Shown one piece after another: positions 1 through 7,226 of a stretch of 11,178 nucleotides of DNA. Under the pieces are notes generated by a model. That model saw only the letters and a program-made list of their open reading frames with translations. It was not told where the DNA came from and made no database searches. The translations under genes and the position numbers were made by a program. Position 1 is the first letter of the stretch; every line of letters begins with the position of its first letter. The DNA comes from Verrucomicrobiia bacterium (GTDB lineage Bacteria > Verrucomicrobiota > Verrucomicrobiia > Verrucomicrobiales > Akkermansiaceae), in NCBI GenBank assembly GCA_947460915.1, contig CANHKJ010000075.1:1-11178 (forward strand), given 5' to 3'.

Positions 1-1091
1 ATCAGACCTTTGCTGCGATCGCTGCGGATCTCGATGGAGGCTTCACCTGTATCAGGCAACTGAACATTGGACTGACCGCGGGTGAGAGGTTGGCTAAACG
101 CATTACCCTCTGCATCATAACCACAGCGTGAGAGAGAGAAATAAGTTTGGTAAAGGTTAAGTACGAGTGCGTTGCCAAAGCTCGCAGCTTGAGTTTGTGA
201 GCTATTATTAAAAATTTGGATTCCAGCATTTTGAGGCTTGGCCGCATTTTTTTTCTTTTCGTCTTTTTCATCCGCGGCGGGTGGCTTGGCGAAGTCGGCG
301 TGGAAGGCGATGTTAGCGCTGAGTCGCTCGCGCCATGCGAGGCGAAAGCGTAGGAGAGTCCGCTCAGCCATGCATTCCTTGCGAATCAGGGGATCTAGCC
401 CATTGAGGTGATACCATGCGCTGCCGAGATGCTTCCAGGAGGGGTCGAGTTTCTCCTCATCCTTTTTTTTGTCATCTTTCTTTTCGTCTTTTTGGGGAGC
501 TTCTGCGTCCGCTCCTTGTACTTGCACTTTAGCGCCTTTAAGCAGTTGTTGCAATTGAGCGGGAGCAATCTTGCCTCCGCCGCCAAGCACGCGGACTTCG
601 ACTCCCGCTTGATTGCTGCGGTTGCTATTGCCTTTGTAGTTGGTGACTTCCCATTGATCGGGCGAAAATGGGCCGACATAGAGCAATTTCCCGCCGAAGG
701 GATTGGGGCAAATGGCTGCAACCGCAGAAGTGGGGAGGCTGATATCGCCCACAGTCTGACTCTCGATCTGCACGTTTTTATCATCGAGGGCTACGACATT
801 TCCCGGAATTTGATCACCGTTGTTGAGGGAAATGTAGGCAAAGTCAGAGGGCGCCTGCTGAGGCGCATGGTTTTGCAAAATGATGTGGCGGATATTCTCT
901 GTCTTGAGAGTCATCACCTCACCGAGATCATCGCGTTTCCATGTGATGGCATGATTTTCGGAGATGCCGAGGAATGAGCCATGAAGTTGATCGCCGTTTG
1001 AGAAGCGAAGGAGGTCAGTGGATTGCGCCGAGGCAACCGAGGCAAAGCTGCTGGTGGCAATGAGGCCGCAACGGATGAGGAAAGTGCGCAT
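1..1091 (-). CDS. Secreted NGDxxxG-repeat protein, C-terminus beyond the window (partial)
   Basis: Function not recognised. The frame is open from an ATG at 1091 to the left edge (363 codons, no stop), so the protein is truncated by the window. Residues 1-22 form a clear signal peptide (arginine, hydrophobic core, cleavage after ASA), so the product is exported. Residues 27-60 and about 88-120 look like two tandem copies of a small beta-rich module, each containing NGDQ followed by a glycine two residues on (NGDQLHG, NGDQIPG). Two charged lysine/glutamate/aspartate linkers near residues 198-212 and 268-280 separate it from a C-terminal part with WKHLGSAWYHLNG and LNLYQTYFSLSRCG, which resembles concanavalin-like or family-16-type beta-sandwich proteins common in Verrucomicrobia and Planctomycetes; that link is inference. 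It lies 16 bases downstream of the prenyltransferase-like gene on the same strand, so co-transcription is likely. No Shine-Dalgarno sequence is seen. Confidence 0.85.
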   Translation of the reverse strand, partial: MRTFLIRCGLIATSSFASVASAQSTDLLRFSNGDQLHGSFLGISENHAITWKRDDLGEVMTLKTENIRHIILQNHAPQQAPSDFAYISLNNGDQIPGNVVALDDKNVQIESQTVGDISLPTSAVAAICPNPFGGKLLYVGPFSPDQWEVTNYKGNSNRSNQAGVEVRVLGGGGKIAPAQLQQLLKGAKVQVQGADAEAPQKDEKKDDKKKDEEKLDPSWKHLGSAWYHLNGLDPLIRKECMAERTLLRFRLAWRERLSANIAFHADFAKPPAADEKDEKKKNAAKPQNAGIQIFNNSSQTQAASFGNALVLNLYQTYFSLSRCGYDAEGNAFSQPLTRGQSNVQLPDTGEASIEIRSDRSKGL

Positions 1092-1107
1092 GAGAGGAGC
1101 GATTGGA

Positions 1108-2085
1108 TTATTTTTCGTAAATCGGCAGGAAGCGATAGTTAAGTGCGAGCGAGAGCAAAGCGCCGGCGGTGTTAAAGGAATATCCCATGCGACCAGGCCA
1201 CGAGCCATCGGGGGATTGAGTTGTAGCCATGAGTTTGATGTTTTTAACGTTCCACTCCTGCCAGGCTTTTTCATCGGCGTGAAAGAGAGCCTGAGACATG
1301 TAATACTCGAAGTAAAATGGGTAGGTAGGCTCGCGGTAATTGATGTGATCCTTTAGATAGGAAAGGCTTGCCGCGAATCCCTTGCCGTCGCGTTTTTTGG
1401 CGAGAGATTGACAAAGAAGACCGATGGCTGTGAGCGTAGGACGACCGCCGCCCGCAGAGGTATAGCCATAGCTGCCATCGGAGCTGCGGCAGCGCTCCAT
1501 ATAGGCGAGGGCATTTTTGAAGGCTTCATCGGGAACGGGGATTCCAGCATTACGCGCGGCGTAGAGCGCGACGATTTGGCAACCCGAAACGGTGGTGTCA
1601 GCGTCGTTGGCATCAGGAGTGTAGCGCCAGGCTTTAAATCGGCTGCGTTTTTGGGAAGAAAGGATCAGGTCGACGGCTTTTTTCAGCGCAGGAGCGACTT
1701 TGGGATTATCGAGCATGCCATAGGCCTCGGCGAGTGCGAGGGTGGCGAAACCATGGCTATACATGCTGGTGCCGATGTAACCGTTGGTGGAGTTTTGCTG
1801 GGCGATGATGTAATTGATGCCGAGGTTGATGTTCTTCGCGTAGGGGCCGTGGTTCGGGTCCTCGCCATGCGCGAGAAAGGCGATGGTTGCAAGACCTACA
1901 ACTCCGGGCTCATTGCCCTGAGAGTCATCCCAGCAGCCTTCGGGAGTCTGCTTAGTGGAGAGATAGCGTAAGCCGCGCTCAAACATCTGCTCTACCTGTG
2001 CCGGCACAGAGTCATCCTGCCGCCGCGGAAGATCTTGGGCAGAAGCAGGAATGATCAGAAGCAGGGAAAGCAGAAAATTTCTCAT
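1108..2085 (-). CDS. Secreted prenyltransferase/squalene-oxidase repeat protein
   Basis: The product is 325 residues with a signal peptide (MRNFLLSLLLIIPASAQ), so it acts outside the cytoplasmic membrane. An ATG eight codons upstream (2109) is in frame, but the signal peptide favours the start at 2085. The mature part shows repeated QW-like turns typical of terpene-cyclase alpha/alpha barrels: QTPEGCW, QQNSTNGYIG, SSDGSYGY and SPDGSWPG, plus a central DADTTVSGCQIVAL matching the DTSvTGWq-type motif of this family. It ends in NYRFLPIYEK, a tail I associate with planctomycete and verrucomicrobial members. The catalytic DxDD motif of squalene-hopene cyclase is not present as such (DADTT instead), and export makes hopanoid synthesis improbable; the real role is unknown, perhaps a protein- or glycan-binding scaffold. 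It is followed by a second secreted protein of unknown function. Confidence 0.9.
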   Translation of the reverse strand: MRNFLLSLLLIIPASAQDLPRRQDDSVPAQVEQMFERGLRYLSTKQTPEGCWDDSQGNEPGVVGLATIAFLAHGEDPNHGPYAKNINLGINYIIAQQNSTNGYIGTSMYSHGFATLALAEAYGMLDNPKVAPALKKAVDLILSSQKRSRFKAWRYTPDANDADTTVSGCQIVALYAARNAGIPVPDEAFKNALAYMERCRSSDGSYGYTSAGGGRPTLTAIGLLCQSLAKKRDGKGFAASLSYLKDHINYREPTYPFYFEYYMSQALFHADEKAWQEWNVKNIKLMATTQSPDGSWPGRMGYSFNTAGALLSLALNYRFLPIYEK

Positions 2086-2129
2086 GGTCGGCGGAAGTTC
2101 ACGCAGCACAGTGCAAGCAACGTGTCATC

Positions 2130-2158
2130 ATTGTGCAACGAAAAGAGGCAGAATGCAA
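2130..2158 (-). promoter_or_regulatory. Candidate sigma70-like promoter for the prenyltransferase-like gene
   Basis: Read on the minus strand, TTGCAT (2158-2153) and CACAAT (2135-2130) are separated by 17 bases, matching four of six consensus positions in each box. Transcription would start near 2123, giving a leader of about 38 bases. The 124-base gap behind the globin gene leaves room for an independent promoter. This is pattern matching only. Confidence 0.35.
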
Positions 2159-2209
2159 ACAGGAATGGCGGAAAATGAACAAGAGTCGAGGTTTTTTCTG
2201 AGGGCTGCC

Positions 2210-2608
2210 TCAAGCATCAGGCTGCGGTATTTCCGCTTGATTGCGCATAAAATCGGCAATTTGGAAAAAAAATGTTTCGAGCCACTCTCGCACAGGTCCG
2301 CTGACGCCAGTTTCCTCCATTGCTGCGCTCATCAGGGAGACCCAACGATCACGAGCGGCGATGTCGATGCGGAACGGTCCATGGCGCATGCGCAGCCGAG
2401 GATGGCCACGCTTGAGAATGTAGGTGGGATCTTGGGCAAGGCGGAACCAGAGGAACTCTCGCAAGCGTTCTTCGGAACCCTCCCAATCATCATCAGGGTA
2501 CATCGGTCCGATGAGGTCGTCACTTTTCACGAGCCGATAAAAGGCTGATACCATGTGGGCGATGCCATCCTTACCGATGGTTGCTACAACTTCTAGTTCA
2601 TTACTCAT
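2210..2608 (-). CDS. Group 2 truncated haemoglobin (GlbO/YjbI type)
   Basis: A 132-residue 2-on-2 globin that binds haem and, in this family, O2 or other small ligands; roles in oxygen handling or NO/peroxide detoxification are known for relatives. Visible features are helix B with F23-Y24 (Tyr B10), the CD region PMYPDDDW with Tyr37 (CD1), the family signature RGHPRLRMRHGPF with H76 as the likely proximal haem ligand (F8), and RDRW with W89 (Trp G8), diagnostic of group 2. Length is normal. A TTG at 2623 overlaps the stop of the upstream pilT gene (TTGA), giving five more residues, but the ATG at 2608, 11 bases after that stop, fits family N-termini better. No Shine-Dalgarno sequence is seen for either. 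Tight spacing implies co-transcription with the two PilT genes upstream. Confidence 0.95.
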   Translation of the reverse strand: MSNELEVVATIGKDGIAHMVSAFYRLVKSDDLIGPMYPDDDWEGSEERLREFLWFRLAQDPTYILKRGHPRLRMRHGPFRIDIAARDRWVSLMSAAMEETGVSGPVREWLETFFFQIADFMRNQAEIPQPDA

Positions 2609-2619
2609 GGCGAGGAGGG

Positions 2620-3711
2620 TCAAGCTTGGTTTGGCACGGCAGGCGGCGTGGCGAGGGCGAGTTCGATGACTTTGCGATCACGACAGTGATAAAATGCCTC
2701 ATCGCGGGTGATCAGACCACTTTTGAAGAGTTCGACGATGGATTGATCAATCGTGCGGTTGCCATCGCGGTAGCCGATTTCCATCAGGCCGACAATTTGC
2801 TCCATTTTTCGCTCGCGGATGCAAGTGCGCATGGCATGACTGGCGCAAAGCACCTCCGAGGCCAAAACTCGACCTTGGCCATCAGCCCGGGCAATGAGAC
2901 GCTGGGAGACGATTCCTTGGAGCACTCCGGATAGCTGGGTAATGACTTGTTGTTGTTGATCGGCGGGGAAGACATCGACGATGCGGTCAATCGTTTGCGG
3001 CGCATCAAGAGTGTGCAGCGTGGCGAGCACGAGGTGGCCCGTTTCCGCAGCAGTGAGGGCGATGCGGATGGTCTCAAGATCGCGCAATTCGGAGACAACA
3101 ATCACATCAGGATCTTGGCGCAAGGCTTGCCGCAGGGCTGTCGGGAAAGATTTGGTATCGCTTCCTATCTCGCGCTGCTTGACGAGACAGCTTTTGTGGG
3201 GAAATACGAACTCGACGGGATCCTCCACCGTGATGATCACACCCGAGCGGATTTCTGAGATGCGCTGCACCATTGCAGCAAGCGTGGTGGTTTTACCCGA
3301 TCCCGTGATACCTGTGACCAAGATCAATCCACGGCGGAGTTGGCAAAAATTCTCTGCGCTGAGGTAATGACCGAGCGTAGAGAGCTCGGGAATGGCATCG
3401 GGAATGTATCGGAAAGCTGCCTCGCTGTGACCACGAACGAGGTGAACATTTCCACGAAAGCGACCAATGCCTTCCACTTGCAGCGCATAGTCCAGCTCCC
3501 AATCCTTTTCGAGAGTGGCACGTTGGGATTCCGAGAGAGTTTGCTGGATCAACTCCTCGACCGATTCGCAATCGAGCAGGAAATCTTCGAGAGGCTGAAG
3601 ACCCTCGCCCACGCGGGCCGCTGGCGGAGCACCCGCTGAAAGGTGAAGATCTGAACCACCAAGACTAACTGTCTGGTGCAGATAGGTAACAATGTCGCGT
3701 GCTTGGCTCAT
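2620..3711 (-). CDS. pilT: Type IV pilus retraction ATPase PilT
   Basis: A 363-residue cytoplasmic hexameric ATPase that depolymerises type IV pili and powers twitching motility. All secretion-ATPase elements are visible: N-terminal PAS-like region with GGSDLHLSAGAPP (18-30), Walker A GITGSGKTT (134-142), Asp box TVEDPVEFVF (161-170), Walker B region DVIVVSELRD (202-211) and His box TGHLVLATLHT (224-234), followed by DRIVDVFPADQQQQV and the ISQRL-like VSQRLIA. The C-terminal AIRNLIRE motif needed for retraction in PilT is present in altered form (AMRTCIRE, 293-300). Unusually, the Walker B region has Ser where VGE(L/M)RD is normal. The start follows the upstream PilT-like gene by 14 bases. 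No pilin or pilus assembly gene lies in the window. Confidence 0.93.
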   Translation of the reverse strand: MSQARDIVTYLHQTVSLGGSDLHLSAGAPPAARVGEGLQPLEDFLLDCESVEELIQQTLSESQRATLEKDWELDYALQVEGIGRFRGNVHLVRGHSEAAFRYIPDAIPELSTLGHYLSAENFCQLRRGLILVTGITGSGKTTTLAAMVQRISEIRSGVIITVEDPVEFVFPHKSCLVKQREIGSDTKSFPTALRQALRQDPDVIVVSELRDLETIRIALTAAETGHLVLATLHTLDAPQTIDRIVDVFPADQQQQVITQLSGVLQGIVSQRLIARADGQGRVLASEVLCASHAMRTCIRERKMEQIVGLMEIGYRDGNRTIDQSIVELFKSGLITRDEAFYHCRDRKVIELALATPPAVPNQA

Positions 3712-3725
3712 AAAGGTGAAATCGG

Positions 3726-4844
3726 TTAGGCTATACCGCGCATAGCGCGATCAAAATCTTGGGGACGGTTTGCGGCACTGCGGGCAACTTCTTGATCGAC
3801 GAGGCCTTGTTTGACGGCGAAAACGAGTGAGTGCAAAAATGACATCGTGCTCGAAGGATCGGCGGCGCGAGAAACGTGATCGGCGATCTCCCCGTGCTTT
3901 TGCTCGGCGATCCAAGGACGAGTCGCCCCTTCGTTTTGCAGGTATTCGAAAGCGGGAATCAGCCCGCCATGAAGACATGGTAGCAATTGCTGAGAGATCA
4001 CACCGATAAGTTGATGGGAGAGCATTTCCGAGGTAGCGATGCTCGTTTTGTGCGACTCCAAAATGTGCGACAAGCGCTCCAAAGTATCAACCACACCCGA
4101 GCTATGCAGCGTGGAAATGACGAGATGCCCCGTCTCGGCCGCGCGCAAAGCAATCGCCGCCGTTTCAGGATCGCGAATTTCACCCACCATGATCACATCG
4201 GGACTCTGGCGCAAAGCTGCTCGCAGAGCTACCGCAAAGTCCTCGGTATCGCGCCGCACCTCCCGCTGCGAAAAAAAACTCTGCTGGTTGTGAAATAGAT
4301 ACTCGATGGGATCCTCGATGGTTACCACGTGCCGCGATTGCGTGAGATTCACCCACTCCAGACAGGAAGCAAGCGTTGTGGATTTCCCCGATCCCGTGGG
4401 ACCTGTAACGAGCACCAATCCCGCTCGCCGCTGCATCCATCCACTCAATAAATCGCTGGGCAGATTGAGCGAAGTAAAATCCGGAATCTCGCTGCGGATC
4501 GGGCGGGCAGCTACTGCCAAGCGACCGAGCGAGTGAAAAAGATTCACACGCAGCCGCCCAATGCCAGACAGTTCATAGCTAGCATCACAGTCATGAACAA
4601 TCAGTGGATCCAAGGCACAGGCTCGCCAGATTTCTGCAAGCTCTTCACGTGCCACCAAGGGAAGATCAGTGTGTGCCAATACTCCATCAAGCCGGACTCG
4701 CGGGGACTCACCCTCCATCAAATAGAGATCGGTGGCTCCCTGAGCGAAGACACCGCGGATCAAATCGTTCAATGCGTGATTCACTCCTTCATTCAAACGG
4801 AATCCGACTGAATAGCAAGCTGAATCGTTACAATGCGGCGGCAT
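3726..4844 (-). CDS. PilT/PilU-family type IV pilus ATPase (second paralogue)
   Basis: A second retraction-type ATPase, up to 372 residues. It carries TDLYLMEGESPRVRLDG (38-54), Walker A GPTGSGKST (148-156), Asp box TIEDPIEYLF (175-184), Walker B DVIMVGEIRD (216-225) and His box TGHLVISTLHS (238-248), so ATPase chemistry looks intact. The AIRNLIRE motif is not recognisable; the equivalent stretch reads ATRPWIAEQKHGEI, suggesting a PilU-like accessory role rather than true PilT, but this is inference. Start choice is uncertain: ATG 4844 has a GGAG seven bases upstream, the only good Shine-Dalgarno match in the window, yet alignment with the neighbouring PilT places the expected N-terminus about 16-20 residues later (TTG 4796 or GTG 4784). 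It is probably the first gene of a PilT-PilT-globin transcript. Confidence 0.9.
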   Translation of the reverse strand: MPPHCNDSACYSVGFRLNEGVNHALNDLIRGVFAQGATDLYLMEGESPRVRLDGVLAHTDLPLVAREELAEIWRACALDPLIVHDCDASYELSGIGRLRVNLFHSLGRLAVAARPIRSEIPDFTSLNLPSDLLSGWMQRRAGLVLVTGPTGSGKSTTLASCLEWVNLTQSRHVVTIEDPIEYLFHNQQSFFSQREVRRDTEDFAVALRAALRQSPDVIMVGEIRDPETAAIALRAAETGHLVISTLHSSGVVDTLERLSHILESHKTSIATSEMLSHQLIGVISQQLLPCLHGGLIPAFEYLQNEGATRPWIAEQKHGEIADHVSRAADPSSTMSFLHSLVFAVKQGLVDQEVARSAANRPQDFDRAMRGIA

Positions 4845-4922
4845 TCAGACGCTCCATCGCAAAAAATCAGCACTTCATAACATGCACCAAAATCTGCTGC
4901 GAAAGTCATAATTTACTGAGCT

Positions 4923-5861
4923 TCAAGCCGAAAACAAGGCATCCAAATCTGGCAAATCAGCCGCACTCCTGGCCGGCTGCGAAGCGATCACCCGATTGTC
5001 TCGAAATAAAAAGACACCTGGCATTTGCAATCCATCTCCCGCTAGATGCCCTACCCCACATCCACGAAACAGAGCCATCATGCCTCGATACCAGACCCTA
5101 GGTCCAAACAACTCCCATACCCCCGCTTTACCTAAACCAAAAGCGCGATACAGTTCACAATAAGGATCAGCAATCCGCGCCACTCCCGTGCTATGCCCCA
5201 AATACTCCGTTTCACGACCCGATTGCAACATGTGAACCAGCACCAATCGCGCACCTTTTTGCTTCGCCTCTGCCTCGATCATCTCCAGCCCACGCAGCAA
5301 CTGCCGCGTAAAGGTGCATCCAAAGTGACGCAAAAAAACCAACACCACTGTCTGCTCACGCGCAGCATCTTCCAGCGATTCACCGCTCGACACCATATAC
5401 TGCCGCGCTGCCTCATCTATCGAAAGTGCCATTTCATGTAAGGGTGGCCTGCCCGTTTTTGCCTGCACAGCAGCCCACAAAATCATCAGGAACGGCACCA
5501 ACCACACCACATCATCGACCATCAAAAACACAATGCTTTTGATGGGCAATAGATCCCGCCACCAAACCACAACAGCCCCGACAACCACCAATCCAATTTT
5601 CGCAGTACACAGCAACACAATTCGCCAATGCTGAATCGGATCCCGCGCCGCAAGAAAAAAACTCAATCCAAAAACCAAATAAAATCCTCCAATCACCCGC
5701 ATCAACACGACATGACAGGGCCCAGGAATTTCCAGCCACGTATATGCGTCCAAAGGCCACATCAAGACCCAACCCGCAAATAGTGTGCAATACAACCCAG
5801 CCATCGCGAGGACAACTCCCATCCAAGCTGGCACACGGCATTTTCCTTTCTCACAGCGCAT
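4923..5861 (-). CDS. Four-helix membrane protein fused to a peroxiredoxin-like (SelL/PRXL2, AhpC-TSA_2) domain
   Basis: The 312-residue product has two parts. Residues 13-35, 50-72, 80-100 and 107-132 are four hydrophobic helices resembling small DoxX-like membrane domains. Residues 145-312 form a thioredoxin-like fold of the AhpC/TSA antioxidant type: TVVLVFLRHFGCTFTRQ (171-187) is the SelL/PRXL2 active-site strand and turn, and DPYCELYRAFGL and GVFLFRDNRVI are later conserved blocks. The family normally has CxxC (or selenocysteine) here; this protein has C182 but threonine at 185, so a disulphide cannot form within the motif. Either a one-cysteine mechanism or a resolving cysteine elsewhere (for example C218 region, DPYC) would be needed. 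Likely role is membrane-tethered thiol or peroxide redox chemistry. It sits between manA and the PilT genes with gaps of 107 and 78 bases, so it may be a separate unit. Confidence 0.85.
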   Translation of the reverse strand: MRCEKGKCRVPAWMGVVLAMAGLYCTLFAGWVLMWPLDAYTWLEIPGPCHVVLMRVIGGFYLVFGLSFFLAARDPIQHWRIVLLCTAKIGLVVVGAVVVWWRDLLPIKSIVFLMVDDVVWLVPFLMILWAAVQAKTGRPPLHEMALSIDEAARQYMVSSGESLEDAAREQTVVLVFLRHFGCTFTRQLLRGLEMIEAEAKQKGARLVLVHMLQSGRETEYLGHSTGVARIADPYCELYRAFGLGKAGVWELFGPRVWYRGMMALFRGCGVGHLAGDGLQMPGVFLFRDNRVIASQPARSAADLPDLDALFSA

Positions 5862-5870
5862 AATTTCCGC

Positions 5871-5898
5871 ATCCTAGCGCGGATTCCTCTTTTCGCAA
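5871..5898 (-). promoter_or_regulatory. Weak candidate promoter for the membrane-peroxiredoxin gene
   Basis: On the minus strand TTGCGA (5898-5893) and TAGGAT (5876-5871) are 16 bases apart. Each matches four of six consensus positions. Transcription would begin only a few bases before the ATG at 5861, giving a nearly leaderless message, which is unusual enough to lower confidence. Confidence 0.25.
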
Positions 5899-5968
5899 GT
5901 GACCAAGAAAAAAAGCACTAATCGCCTCAAAGAAGATAAGAAATAAAACAATGGTGCTGCATTTATCC

Positions 5969-6904
5969 TCACGGAATGTGCGTGCGCAGCACCACCGCCG
6001 CATCGACCGCCTCCACAAATCCAGCGCCACAAGGCAACAGAATCGTCGTGCCTTTGGGCCAAATTTTCCCATCAGCATCCACCACAGCTCCTTCGACGAC
6101 GTGAAGCATACTGAAACGCCCGGCCTTGGCATGACCGATCTGCGTTTTGTGGGCCAAGGTGAACTTTTCGACGACAAAAAATTCACAAGTCGCCAAAACA
6201 AATCCCGCATCGCGCTCGATCTGCGGTTCAATGTCACGGAAGTCAATGCTCGCCAAAGATTGCTCCACATGCAACTCGCGTGGTTGACCATCAAGCCCAA
6301 CGCGATTCCAATCGAACACCCGATACGTCGTATCCGAGTTCTGCTGAATTTCCACAATCAATAAGCCCGCACCAATCGCATGCAATCGACCCGAAGGAAT
6401 AAAAATCGAGTCCCCCGCCTGCACGGAAATTTCATGAACTTGCGTGGCTACTGTGCCGTCGAGGATCGACTTCTCAAACGCCGCACGATCGACACCTTTT
6501 CGCAAGCCGACATACAATTTCGCACCAGGTTCGGCATCGGCAATGTACCACATCTCTGTTTTGGGCTCGCCGCCGAGTTCTGCGGCACGATGCAGTGGTG
6601 GGTGCACTTGGATCGATAAATCATCACGTGCATCAAGCAATTTTACCAGCAGAGGAAATCGTTCGCTATCGGGCAAATCAGCACCAAAAATTTCCACGCG
6701 ATGCTTCGTCCACAACTCATGCAAAGTCATCCCCGCATACATGCCATTTGTCACCACTGATTGTTCATCAGCGCGATCCACCACCTCCCATGATTCGCCA
6801 TACGGCACGCCATCCTTCGGCAAGGTCCGACCATAAACCGTATGCAACATTCGCCCACCCCACACACGCTCCATCGGCAAACCTTCAAAGACAATCACTG
6901 ACAT
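5969..6904 (-). CDS. manA: Mannose-6-phosphate isomerase, type I (zinc-dependent)
   Basis: Catalyses interconversion of fructose 6-phosphate and mannose 6-phosphate in the cytoplasm, supplying mannose units for GDP-mannose and surface polysaccharides or feeding mannose into glycolysis. The 311-residue length fits the short bacterial (Bacillus-type) class. Visible are the N-terminal ERVWGGRML (12-20), YGESWE (35-40), the metal ligands H101 in QVHPP, E118 in KTEMWY and H175 in GRLHAIGAG, and the catalytic-arginine region NSDTTYRVFDWNR (189-201). The frame continues open upstream to 7189, but MSVIVFEGLP at 6904 matches the family start and the extra 95 codons run through repeat-rich non-coding DNA. 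No Shine-Dalgarno sequence. A plausible promoter lies at 6947-6974. It is transcribed divergently from the rhomboid gene. Confidence 0.96.
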   Translation of the reverse strand: MSVIVFEGLPMERVWGGRMLHTVYGRTLPKDGVPYGESWEVVDRADEQSVVTNGMYAGMTLHELWTKHRVEIFGADLPDSERFPLLVKLLDARDDLSIQVHPPLHRAAELGGEPKTEMWYIADAEPGAKLYVGLRKGVDRAAFEKSILDGTVATQVHEISVQAGDSIFIPSGRLHAIGAGLLIVEIQQNSDTTYRVFDWNRVGLDGQPRELHVEQSLASIDFRDIEPQIERDAGFVLATCEFFVVEKFTLAHKTQIGHAKAGRFSMLHVVEGAVVDADGKIWPKGTTILLPCGAGFVEAVDAAVVLRTHIP

Positions 6905-6946
6905 GCGCCAGAGCTTGCATGAATGGGAAAAATCCGCCACCAAAAA

Positions 6947-6974
6947 ATCATAGTCCCAAAAAATGATCAACCAA
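6947..6974 (-). promoter_or_regulatory. Candidate sigma70-like promoter for manA
   Basis: Read on the minus strand, TTGGTT (6974-6969) and TATGAT (6952-6947) are separated by 16 bases; the -10 box matches five of six consensus positions. Transcription would start near 6940, giving a leader of about 36 bases. The -35 box overlaps one copy of a 14-base direct repeat. Confidence 0.45.
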
Positions 6975-7105
6975 TGACTCCACAAATTCACACCCATCTT
7001 CAGAATCTTGCAAATCTTGAAATCCTGTAAAAAATGGCCGCCAATACGGCAAGACAACATCTCATATTGCCACGCCCTCCCATCATCCCTAAAAATGATC
7101 AACCA
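6960..7105. repeat. Pair of 14-base direct repeats, aaaatgatcaacca
   Basis: Identical copies occur at 6960-6973 and 7092-7105, 132 bases apart, in the same orientation. The first overlaps the -35 box of the candidate manA promoter. The core tgatca is palindromic, so the sites could bind a dimeric regulator, but they may equally be remnants of a larger duplicated element. Confidence 0.6.
7004..7028 (-). repeat. ACAG(G/A)ATTT-type dispersed repeat, copy 1
   Basis: On the minus strand this reads acaggatttcaagatt followed by tgcaagatt. It matches 20 of 25 positions with 9161-9185 on the plus strand. The unit aatc(t/c)tg recurs at 7004, 7013 and 7021, a period of 8-9 bases. Short periodic arrays of this kind resemble intergenic repeats I recall from other environmental genomes, but I cannot confirm that here. 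Confidence 0.65.
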
Positions 7106-7114
7106 TTTCCACCT

Positions 7115-7165
7115 CAAAAAACTTCGCGCCTTAGCGTCTTCGCGAACGTAGCGTTTGATCTTCCT
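7115..7165 (+). repeat. TTAGCGTCT-type dispersed repeat, copy A
   Basis: This 51-base element begins caaaaaacttcgc, contains ccttagcgtct and ends gcgtttgatcttcct. It matches 45 of 51 positions with 9221-9271 in the same orientation, both ends being identical and the differences confined to the middle. It contains internal gcg-rich imperfect palindromes. Confidence 0.85.
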
Positions 7166-7190
7166 AATTCTAACATCCAAAAATGCCACC

Positions 7191-7218
7191 TTGCATCTTC
7201 GGCAATTACAACGATACT
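7191..7218 (+). promoter_or_regulatory. Weak candidate promoter for the rhomboid-psd pair
   Basis: TTGCAT (7191-7196) and GATACT (7213-7218) are 16 bases apart. Transcription would start within a few bases of the ATG at 7227, implying a nearly leaderless message. No better promoter is seen in the 60 bases upstream. Confidence 0.25.
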
Positions 7219-7226
7219 TTCAAACG

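Larger units (their letters stand above)
6905..7226. other. Divergent intergenic region between manA and the rhomboid gene
   Basis: This 322-base stretch carries no convincing gene. It holds a candidate manA promoter, a 14-base direct repeat, one copy each of two dispersed repeat families (7004-7028 and 7115-7165), and a weak candidate promoter just before the rhomboid start. It is richer in A/T than the flanking genes. In-frame extensions of both flanking genes enter it but look non-coding. Confidence 0.8.

Noticed and set aside
408..977. 189-codon plus-strand frame with a hydrophobic stretch
   Set aside because: It lies wholly antisense to the exported NGDxxxG protein, and its hydrophobic run is the reverse reading of that protein's lysine/glutamate linker.
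2051..2548. 165-codon plus-strand frame
   Set aside because: It is antisense to the globin gene and its gap, with no recognisable domain; the globin frame shows clear haem-binding motifs.
6905..7189. 95-codon upstream extension of manA
   Set aside because: The extension runs through repeat elements and the candidate promoter, and type I isomerases start near MSVIVFEG.
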